Assembly (NCBI GenBank): GCA_947631805.1
Contig: CANRNA010000002.1
Span: forward strand, 1-29,472
DNA from: an uncultured Oscillospiraceae bacterium
Lineage (GTDB): Bacteria > Bacillota > Clostridia > Oscillospirales > Oscillospiraceae
Direction of reading: 5' to 3'
DNA length: 29,472 nt
A model generated the notes under the pieces. That model ran no database searches, was not told where the DNA came from, and saw only the letters and a list, made by a program, of their open reading frames with translations. Both the position numbers and the translations under genes were made by a program. Positions 23,231 to 29,472 of this stretch are shown here, piece by piece. Position 1 is the stretch's first letter. Each line of letters starts with the position of its first letter.

Positions 23231-24232
23231 ATGTCAGTATTACGCGTTGAACATCTCTCGACCCAGTTTGCCACCGACCAGGGCACTGTGCAGGCCGTTC
23301 GGGACGTCTCCTTCTCCGTAGAGGCGGGAGAGGTCCTGGGCCTGGTCGGGGAATCCGGCTCCGGCAAAAGCGTGACCATGTTCTCCATCATGGGGTTGCT
23401 GCCCGGAAACGGCCATGTAGTGGATGGGCGTGTATTTCTCAATGACGAGGACCTGTCCGTGTCCGCCTTCGGCAGCGAAAAGGAATATGAAAAGAAGATG
23501 CAGACCATCCGGGGCAATCAAATGGCCATGATCTTTCAGGACCCCATGACCTTTCTCAATCCGGTCCTCCGCATCGAGACCCAGTTGATGGAGCCCATCA
23601 GAAACCACACCAAACTCAGCCGGGCGGAGGCGGCCGCCAGGGCGTTAGAGCTCATGGAGAAGGTGGGCATCCCCTCGCCGGAAAAGCGCATCAAGCAGTA
23701 TCCCCACCAGTTCTCCGGCGGTATGCGGCAGCGCATCATCATCGCCATGGCCCTGGCCTGTGACCCCCAGCTCATCATCGCCGACGAGCCCACCACAGCT
23801 CTGGATGTGACCATCCAAGCCCAGGTCCTGGAACTGATCGGGCAGATAAAGGACAGCCTCCGCTCCTCTGTGATACTCATCACTCACGATCTGGGCGTGG
23901 TGGCGCAGACCTGCGACCGCATCGCCATCATGTACGGGGGAAAGATCGTGGAAACCGGGACGGCAGACGAGATCTTCTATATGCCGAACCATCCGTATAC
24001 CAAGGGACTTTTGGGCTGTGTGACTGATCCGGAAAGCGATACGAACGAGCCGCTCACCCCCATCCCCGGCTCGCCGCCGGACCTGCTCAAGCCCCCCGCC
24101 GGATGTCCGTTCTTGGACCGGTGCACCCAGGCGATGAATATATGCCGGGACTATATGCCGGGACAGACGGTTTTCAGCCCGACGCATACCAGCTGCTGCT
24201 GGCTCAACGCACGAGGAGGTGAGGCCGGTTGA
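23231..24232 (+). CDS. Dipeptide/oligopeptide ABC transporter ATP-binding protein (DppD/OppD-type)
   Basis: From the ATG at 23231 the protein has 333 residues. It carries Walker A GESGSGKS (40-47), the Q-loop in IFQDP (Q103), signature FSGGMRQR (161-168), Walker B LIIADEP (181-187) and the switch His in LITHDLG. The C-terminal oligopeptide-ATPase extension has HPYTKGLLG and a cysteine set in CPFLDRC...C...CC. Upstream, a GTG at 23222 directly follows the previous stop, but the ATG has AGGTG 6 nt before it, so I prefer the ATG. It forms a heterodimer with the next protein to power uptake. Confidence 0.95.
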   Translation: MSVLRVEHLSTQFATDQGTVQAVRDVSFSVEAGEVLGLVGESGSGKSVTMFSIMGLLPGNGHVVDGRVFLNDEDLSVSAFGSEKEYEKKMQTIRGNQMAMIFQDPMTFLNPVLRIETQLMEPIRNHTKLSRAEAAARALELMEKVGIPSPEKRIKQYPHQFSGGMRQRIIIAMALACDPQLIIADEPTTALDVTIQAQVLELIGQIKDSLRSSVILITHDLGVVAQTCDRIAIMYGGKIVETGTADEIFYMPNHPYTKGLLGCVTDPESDTNEPLTPIPGSPPDLLKPPAGCPFLDRCTQAMNICRDYMPGQTVFSPTHTSCCWLNARGGEAG

Positions 24233-25233
24233 CAGAGCCCATTTTGCAGGTCGATAACTGCCACGTATGGTTTGACATCAAAGGTGGGTTATTCACAAAA
24301 AAGCAGACCGTCAAGGCCGTGAACGGCGTATCCCTCCAGGTCAGAGCCGGAGAGACCTTCGGTCTTGTGGGCGAGTCAGGCTGCGGCAAAAGCACCCTGG
24401 GGCGCGCCATCGTCAAACTGTACAGGCCGACGTCAGGCACGATCCGCTACAAGAGGCAGGACATCACCGCTCTCAAGGGCGAACAGGCCCAGGAATACCG
24501 CAAGCATGTCCAAATGATCTTTCAGGACCCCTATGCCTCCCTTGACCCCCGCATGACTGTGAGCGAGATCATCCGCGAGCCCATGGATATCCACGATCTC
24601 TATCCGCGCAGAGAGCGGGAGGCCCGGGTCGTAGAGCTGCTGCAGACCGTAGGGCTCAAGCCCGACCACATCCGCCGTTATCCCCATGAGTTCTCCGGCG
24701 GGCAGCGGCAGCGCATCGGCATTGCCCGGACACTGGCGCTTGATCCGGAGTTCATCGTGTGCGACGAACCCATTTCAGCTCTTGACGTGTCCATCCAGGC
24801 GCAGGTCATCAACCTTTTGGAGGATATCCAGAAGAAATTGGGGATATCCTATCTGTTCATAGCCCATGACCTCTCCATGGTCAAACATATTTCCGACCAT
24901 ATCGGCGTCATGTACTTGGGCCATCTTGTAGAGATAGGCCCCAGCCGGGAGCTGTACCGCCACCCCCTGCACCCATACACCCAGGGGCTCCTGTCCGCCG
25001 TTCCTATCCCCGACCCGAAACGGGCCCGGGAGCGCCATCGCATCGTGTTGGACGGAGAGATCCCGACCCCCATCGATCCCAAGCCCTGCTGTCCCTTCGC
25101 CACCCGCTGCCCCAAGGCGATGGAGAAGTGCTTCTGCGCCGTACCTCCCTCCATACAGGTGGACGGACGGCAAGTGGCATGTTTTCTATATCAGGAAGGC
25201 GGCCGAGCCGCCTCTGAAATAAATATCAAGTAA
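24229..25233 (+). CDS. Dipeptide/oligopeptide ABC transporter ATP-binding protein (DppF/OppF-type)
   Basis: The 334-residue ATPase has VWFDIKGGLF, Walker A GESGCGKST (48-56), FQDPYASLDPRMT, signature FSGGQRQR (155-162), Walker B EFIVCDEP and AHDLSMVKHISD. The C-terminal extension has HPYTQGLLSAVPIPDP and cysteine pairs. The start is a TTG at 24229 that overlaps the previous stop as TTGA; GGAGGTG lies 7 nt upstream, and no ATG is suitably placed before the conserved beginning. This argues for translational coupling with the DppD-type gene. It is the second ATPase of the importer. Confidence 0.95.
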   Translation: MTEPILQVDNCHVWFDIKGGLFTKKQTVKAVNGVSLQVRAGETFGLVGESGCGKSTLGRAIVKLYRPTSGTIRYKRQDITALKGEQAQEYRKHVQMIFQDPYASLDPRMTVSEIIREPMDIHDLYPRREREARVVELLQTVGLKPDHIRRYPHEFSGGQRQRIGIARTLALDPEFIVCDEPISALDVSIQAQVINLLEDIQKKLGISYLFIAHDLSMVKHISDHIGVMYLGHLVEIGPSRELYRHPLHPYTQGLLSAVPIPDPKRARERHRIVLDGEIPTPIDPKPCCPFATRCPKAMEKCFCAVPPSIQVDGRQVACFLYQEGGRAASEINIK

Positions 25234-25245
25234 AAGGAGAGAACG

Positions 25246-26964
25246 ATGAAAAAAACTGTCAGATTATTAGCCGCTGTGTTGTGTCTGGCCCTGCTGGCCA
25301 GCTGCTCCCCTTCCGGGAGCAAGACGGAGGCCACACCGGAGCCGACTGCCGAAGCGACCGCCGAGCCCGTCGCCGAGGCCACGCCGGAACCTGCCGAGGA
25401 GGAAGAAGACACCGAACCCGCCGCCGAAGCTGTGGAGCACAGCTTCACCTATGCTCTTTCCAGTGAGCCGGATTATCTGGACCCGGCCATCTGCATGAAC
25501 TCTAACACCAGCGCCGTGCTGGGACAGCTCTACTATCCCCTGTTCCGGTATGACAAAAATGGCAATGTGGAGAATCTTGCCTGCGAGAGCTATACCGTCA
25601 GCGAAGATGGCCTGACCTATACCTTCACCCTGGCCGACGGCAACACCTGGAGCGACGGTCAGCCTGTGACCGCTGCGGACTATGAGTTCGGCATGAAGCG
25701 CAGCATCGGCTACGGTCCCGATTCGGCCTACGCCTATCTGCTTTACAGCAATGTCGCGGGCGGCGCCGAGGCCAACGCGGATATGCTGGACGTCGCCGAT
25801 ATGACAGACGTCGCCATCCATGCCCTGGATGACAAGACCCTGGAGATCACCCTGGCGGCACCCTGTCCCTACTTCATTGGCCTTCTGAGCAACGTAGTGG
25901 CCTTCCCCCTGCGCAGTGACTTCGCAGTGGAGCACGAGAGCACCTGGGCCAATGATCCCTCCGTTCCCACCAATGGCCCCTTCCGCCTGGAAGTCGTCCA
26001 TGACAAGGAAGAAGTCGTCATGGTCAAAAACGAGTATTACGTGCACGCCGATCAGATCGAGACTACGACCCTGACCGCAAAGATCATCACAGACCCGCAG
26101 GCCCAGCTTTCAGCCTTCCAGACCGGCGAGATCGATCTTGCCCTGGCTGTCCCCTCCGACGTGCTGAACAATTACGCGGACGACCCCGCCCTTCTGAACC
26201 TGGATGTGGTCAGCAACACCTTCCTTTGGATGAACTGCACCGGCGAGACCAACGAGGCTCTGGCAGATGTCAATGTGCGCCGCGCCTTGTCCATGGCTAT
26301 TGACCGCGAGCAGCTCATCACCCTGATCGGCGCCAACGGTACGAAATACCCGCTGTACGGCTATGTGCCCAAGGGCATCGCCGACGCGGACGGCGGTGAC
26401 TTCCGCACCAACGCCGACGAAGCGGGCCATTACGCCGACTTCGATCTGGAGCAGGCAAAAGCCCTGATGGAAGAGGCTGGCTTCAATGAGGACAACCGGA
26501 TGCACCTCACGGTCAGCTATATCGGCTCCAATACCAACACCGATATCTGCGTAGGCCTGCAGGCCATATGGGAGGAGATATATGTAGACGTCGAGCTGAG
26601 CGCAGCCGAGCAAAAAGCTTATGCGGCAGCCAGAAAAGCCGGACAGTATGAAGTGGCTACCGGCTCCACCAGCGCCGACTATCTGGACCCGTTCTATTAT
26701 CTGGAGCGCTGGGTCTCCTATAACCAGGGCTACAAGCAGGTAAATGATCCGCAGTACGACGAGATGATCGAGCAGGCCAACCTGCAGGCCGATTCCGCCG
26801 CCCGCATGGAGCAGCTCCACAAGGCGGAGGAATACCTGGTAGCAGACAACGCATACACGATCCCTCTGTTCGGTTCCAACCAGCTATACCTGATGAATCC
26901 CGCTGTCTCCGGTCTGAAATACGATCCTACCAACTCCGTCTATTTTGATGGTCTGACCTATTGA
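25246..26964 (+). CDS. Peptide ABC transporter substrate-binding lipoprotein (SBP family 5)
   Basis: The 572-residue protein has a lipoprotein signal peptide with lipobox LLASC (Cys20). A flexible acidic linker of TPEP/AEA repeats covers about residues 27-64. A family 5 binding domain follows, from HSFTYALSSEPDYLDPAI, with VSEDGLTYTFTLADGNTWSDGQPVTAADYEFGMKR as its hallmark segment (shown here to about residue 145) and later VRRALSMAIDREQLI. It should be anchored outside the membrane and bind peptides for the DppBCDF-type importer. AAAGGAG lies before the ATG, 12 nt after the ATPase stop. A hairpin follows the gene. Confidence 0.95.
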   Translation: MKKTVRLLAAVLCLALLASCSPSGSKTEATPEPTAEATAEPVAEATPEPAEEEEDTEPAAEAVEHSFTYALSSEPDYLDPAICMNSNTSAVLGQLYYPLFRYDKNGNVENLACESYTVSEDGLTYTFTLADGNTWSDGQPVTAADYEFGMKRSIGYGPDSAYAYLLYSNVAGGAEANADMLDVADMTDVAIHALDDKTLEITLAAPCPYFIGLLSNVVAFPLRSDFAVEHESTWANDPSVPTNGPFRLEVVHDKEEVVMVKNEYYVHADQIETTTLTAKIITDPQAQLSAFQTGEIDLALAVPSDVLNNYADDPALLNLDVVSNTFLWMNCTGETNEALADVNVRRALSMAIDREQLITLIGANGTKYPLYGYVPKGIADADGGDFRTNADEAGHYADFDLEQAKALMEEAGFNEDNRMHLTVSYIGSNTNTDICVGLQAIWEEIYVDVELSAAEQKAYAAARKAGQYEVATGSTSADYLDPFYYLERWVSYNQGYKQVNDPQYDEMIEQANLQADSAARMEQLHKAEEYLVADNAYTIPLFGSNQLYLMNPAVSGLKYDPTNSVYFDGLTY

Positions 26965-26978
26965 GGCTAATATAACTG

Positions 26979-27018
26979 GGAACGGTGCGTTGGCATCAAC
27001 CAAGGCACCGTTCCTTTT
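26979..27018 (+). terminator. Hairpin with T-run between binding protein and M42 peptidase genes
   Basis: GGAACGGTGC (26979-26988) pairs with GCACCGTTCC (27005-27014) across a 16-nt loop that can itself pair partly, followed by TTTT. With only four T it is probably a partial terminator that lowers expression of the downstream peptidase, DUF4438 and MATE genes relative to the importer. Confidence 0.7.
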
Positions 27019-27048
27019 AAAATGAAATGAAACGAGGACAACAAAGCT

Positions 27049-28137
27049 ATGTACTGCAGCGAGAAGACTCTGGCGCTGATGGAAGAGCTGACCCAGCTCA
27101 TCGGTATTTCCGGCCAAGAGCGGCACGTATGCCGCGCTCTGGCCAGCCGCTATGCGTGTTTGGCCGATGATGTCATCCGTGACTACAACGGGTCCGTTTA
27201 CGCCGTCAAACGCTCCAAGAGCGCCTCTCCTTTCCGCGTGATGGTCTCAGCCCACAGCGATGAGGTGGGACTGATCGTCAGGCAGATCCGGCCCAATGGC
27301 CTTATCAAGGGCCGGGTGATCGGCGGCCTTTGGGAGGACATCCTCCCCGGCGCCCGGGTCCGGCTCCTCACAGACGAGGGCCGGGAATTTCGCGGGTGCG
27401 TCTCCACCCTCGCTCAGAAAGCGATGAAAGAGCGTCTTGGGAAGGAAAAAGTGCCGCTGGACATGGTCTATCTGGACTTCGGCTTCATCAGCGACGAGGA
27501 TGCCCGGGCCAACGGCGTGCTGGAGGGCTGTCAAATCGTGGTGGACGGCCCCTTTCAAGTCCTGAACGGCGGCCGACGCCTTCTGTCAAAAGCCTGGGAT
27601 GACCGGTTTGGATGTATTCTCGGCATCGAACTGCTGGAAAACCTCCGGGACACAGAACTGCCCTTTGATCTCTATGTAGGGGCAAACGTCCAGGAAGAAG
27701 TCGGCCTGCGCGGCGCCAGGACAGCGGCGGAACTGGTACGACCCGATCTGGCCGTAGTTCTGGACTGCACGGCCGCCAGCGATACAGAACAGTTCACACC
27801 GCCCTTCGGCGGCATCGGACAAGGCGTGATGGTACGCTACGCCGACGGCACATACCTGCCCAACCGCACGATGCTGCTCGATTACGTCTCTCTCCTGAAG
27901 AAGAACGGCATTCCATTTCAATTCCACGAATCCAAGGGCGGCACAGACGCAGGCTGCATCAATTCTTTCAGCCGCGGCGTACCTGCCCTCACCGCGTGTA
28001 TCTGTGCCAGAAATGTCCACACGGGCAGCATGATGATAGACGCAGAAGATTATGTAAACTGTCTGAGGGCAGTTACCGCTTTTATCACGACGCTGAACAG
28101 CTCAAAGCTGGAGGCATACCGCAGCAACAACTCGTGA
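27049..28137 (+). CDS. M42 family aminopeptidase (glutamyl aminopeptidase/endoglucanase-like)
   Basis: The 362-residue protein has all the M42 metal and catalytic positions. H69 and D71 lie in SAHSDEVG, bridging D184 in KAWDDRFG, catalytic E216 and metal-binding E217 in QEEVGLRG, D239 in VVLDC and H324 in NVHTG. M42 enzymes are cytoplasmic tetrahedral (dodecameric) di-metal aminopeptidases that trim short peptides. Placement after a peptide importer suggests it degrades the imported peptides. A GAGGA site lies about 10 nt before the ATG. The full catalytic set is present, so activity is expected; the preferred N-terminal residue cannot be told. Confidence 0.94.
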   Translation: MYCSEKTLALMEELTQLIGISGQERHVCRALASRYACLADDVIRDYNGSVYAVKRSKSASPFRVMVSAHSDEVGLIVRQIRPNGLIKGRVIGGLWEDILPGARVRLLTDEGREFRGCVSTLAQKAMKERLGKEKVPLDMVYLDFGFISDEDARANGVLEGCQIVVDGPFQVLNGGRRLLSKAWDDRFGCILGIELLENLRDTELPFDLYVGANVQEEVGLRGARTAAELVRPDLAVVLDCTAASDTEQFTPPFGGIGQGVMVRYADGTYLPNRTMLLDYVSLLKKNGIPFQFHESKGGTDAGCINSFSRGVPALTACICARNVHTGSMMIDAEDYVNCLRAVTAFITTLNSSKLEAYRSNNS

Positions 28138-28183
28138 CCTGCAAAGAAAATACCGTTATACATTGGGAAAGGAGCTCATCAAA

Positions 28184-29062
28184 ATGAGTCTGAAGGACAA
28201 TCGGGAAAAAATCATTAAACAGTCCGTTATGGGCCGCGTCCACCATCCGGTCCTCACCCCGCAAAAGGTATACCGCGTAGGCAGTGACGGCGGCGCCCGG
28301 TTCACACCGGCCCACGGCGGGATCACTTATGACCTGGAGATCGGCGACAGCTGTATGGGGCTGGTCGGAGATCACATCGAGCCTGGCGTCAGCTCAAAAA
28401 ATGCGGACGAGATAGAAAACCGGGCCTACACCCACCTGTCCTGCATCGGGAATACAGCGGAGGTCGTCACAGGCAAGGCTGCCGGGGCAAAAGGTTATGT
28501 GACCGGGACCCACGGCGGCATCGACCATGTGATGATCTGGTTCTCCCAGGATACGCTGAACAAAATGGTCTGTGACGACAAGATACTCGTCCGGGCCTTC
28601 GGTCAGGGGCTTGCCCTGGTGGATCATCCCCAGGTTAAACTCATGAGCATCGACCCGGACCTGCTGGCTAAGCTGGGCATCACAGAGGAAAACGGGAAGC
28701 TCGTCATCCCCGTATCGGCTGTGATACCCGCCTGTCTGATGGGCTCCGGTCTGGGTGCCATGGAAATATTCGGCAGCGATTATGATATCATGACCCGCGA
28801 TCCGGCTTCCTACGAAGAGTATCATCTGGGCGGTCTGCGCTTTGGCGACCTAGTATTCATCCAGGATCACCAATGCTTCCATGGGCCGGACTATCTCCGG
28901 GGCGCCGGTACGGTGGGCGTGATCGTCCACAGCGACTCTCATCTGTCCGGCCACGGTCCCGGCGTCACCCCCATTATGACCTGCCGTGAAAGCATTCTGG
29001 TACCAAAAATAGACCCACACGCAAACATCGCGTTTTACCTGGGCACAAAAAAGGCTGACTGA
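28184..29062 (+). CDS. DUF4438 domain-containing protein
   Basis: The 292-residue protein looks like the DUF4438 family, which has no established function. Recognisable blocks include GRVHHPVLTP, HGGITYDLEIGDSCMGLVGDHIEPG, KGYVTGTHGGIDHVMIWF, SAVIPACLMGSGLGAMEIFGSDYDIM and GAGTVGVIVHSDSHLSGHGPGVTP; only short parts are quoted. Many conserved His, Asp and Gly residues suggest an enzyme or ligand-binding fold, with no signal peptide or membrane segment. The start at 28184 has AAAGGAG 9 nt upstream; a TTG at 28163 is in frame but lacks such a site. It lies 46 nt after the M42 gene and 3 nt before the MATE gene. The name is from memory of the family, not a search. Confidence 0.72.
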   Translation: MSLKDNREKIIKQSVMGRVHHPVLTPQKVYRVGSDGGARFTPAHGGITYDLEIGDSCMGLVGDHIEPGVSSKNADEIENRAYTHLSCIGNTAEVVTGKAAGAKGYVTGTHGGIDHVMIWFSQDTLNKMVCDDKILVRAFGQGLALVDHPQVKLMSIDPDLLAKLGITEENGKLVIPVSAVIPACLMGSGLGAMEIFGSDYDIMTRDPASYEEYHLGGLRFGDLVFIQDHQCFHGPDYLRGAGTVGVIVHSDSHLSGHGPGVTPIMTCRESILVPKIDPHANIAFYLGTKKAD

Positions 29063-29065
29063 CCG

Positions 29066-29472
29066 ATGAAGACCGAGCAGCTCGGAACAGGAGACATCGG
29101 CAAAACCTTTTTCTTGCTGGCCGTTCCCTCTATTCTGGCGCAGATCGTGACTGTCATCTATAACATTGTAGACCGCGTTTTCATCGGGCAGCTTCCCAAC
29201 GGGCGGCCCATGCTCGCGGCTATCGGCCTGTCAGCCCCTGTCACCCTGCTGATAACAGCTTTCACCGCGCTGCTCGGCAGCAGCGGCGCGCCTCTTTGCG
29301 CCATCCACCTGGGAAAAAACGAGCGGTTCGAGGCAGATCGCATCATGTCCAACAGCTTTGGCGCACTGATGATATCCGGCGTCATACTGATGGTCGTGTG
29401 CTTTTCGTTCTGCCGCCCGATCATGGCTATATTCGGCGCCGAGGCCGAGACGCTGGAGTATGCCCTGCGGTA
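29066..29472 (+). CDS. MATE family efflux transporter (partial, C-terminus beyond window)
   Basis: The frame from ATG 29066 runs off the right edge after 135 codons; complete MATE proteins have about 450 residues and 12 membrane segments. The start reads MKTEQLGTGDIGKTFFLLAV, followed by PSILAQIVTVIYNIVDRVFIGQ, LAAIGLSAPVTLLITAF, SSGAPLCAIHLGKNERFEAD and a further membrane segment. These match the N-terminal part of MATE transporters, which export drugs or metabolites using a Na+ or H+ gradient. It lies 3 nt after the DUF4438 stop, so it is probably in the same operon. Confidence 0.92.
   Translation, partial: MKTEQLGTGDIGKTFFLLAVPSILAQIVTVIYNIVDRVFIGQLPNGRPMLAAIGLSAPVTLLITAFTALLGSSGAPLCAIHLGKNERFEADRIMSNSFGALMISGVILMVVCFSFCRPIMAIFGAEAETLEYALR

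Overview
The window looks like a chromosomal segment of a high-GC Bacillota bacterium, most likely a gut Oscillospiraceae/Oscillospirales member. This is inferred from strong AGGAGG-type ribosome sites, sigma-A-like promoters, Rho-independent terminators, AraC/RpiR-controlled uptake operons and lipobox signal peptides; no rRNA or other phylogenetic marker beyond a partial secA is present. All genes appear intact except the two cut by the window edges. I saw no tRNA, rRNA, CRISPR, insertion sequence or prophage gene.

Layout. (1) 1-1841, minus: N-terminal two thirds of secA with its own promoter. (2) 1976-7354, minus: a tightly packed five-gene operon reading araC-type regulator > Gfo/Idh/MocA oxidoreductase > TIM-barrel isomerase/epimerase > nagA > an unusual fusion of a NagB-like deaminase to an L,D-transpeptidase (YkuD) domain, ending in a terminator that abuts the secA promoter. 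(3) 7624-14076, plus, divergent from the regulator: 2-hydroxyacid dehydrogenase > enolase-superfamily enzyme > Gfo/Idh/MocA > GH20 beta-N-acetylhexosaminidase > Gfo/Idh/MocA with a cysteine cluster. (4) 14183-18794, minus: sugar ABC importer (binding protein, two permeases), then a GNAT acetyltransferase and a DUF624-like membrane protein. (5) 19025-19969, minus: a fourth, divergent Gfo/Idh/MocA protein as a single gene. (6) 20215-21012, minus: RpiR-family regulator. (7) 21337-29472, plus: Dpp/Opp-type peptide importer (two permeases, two ATPases, lipoprotein), M42 aminopeptidase, a DUF4438 protein and the start of a MATE transporter.

How it may work. Regions 2 to 5 form one candidate catabolic locus for N-acetylhexosamine-containing glycans or glycosides. 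The ABC importer would bring in an oligosaccharide. The cytoplasmic GH20 enzyme would release HexNAc, and NagA and the NagB-like domain would feed it to glycolysis. The surplus of oxidoreductases, the isomerase-fold protein, the dehydrogenase and the enolase-superfamily enzyme suggest an additional oxidation/elimination branch for modified sugars. A near-identical 17-bp motif lies in the araC/dehydrogenase intergenic region and in the importer promoter, suggesting one regulator ties these operons together. Regions 6 and 7 form a separate peptide-uptake and hydrolysis module that RpiR probably controls through a 51-bp dyad just downstream of its promoter. By eye, this right part has lower GC than the left.
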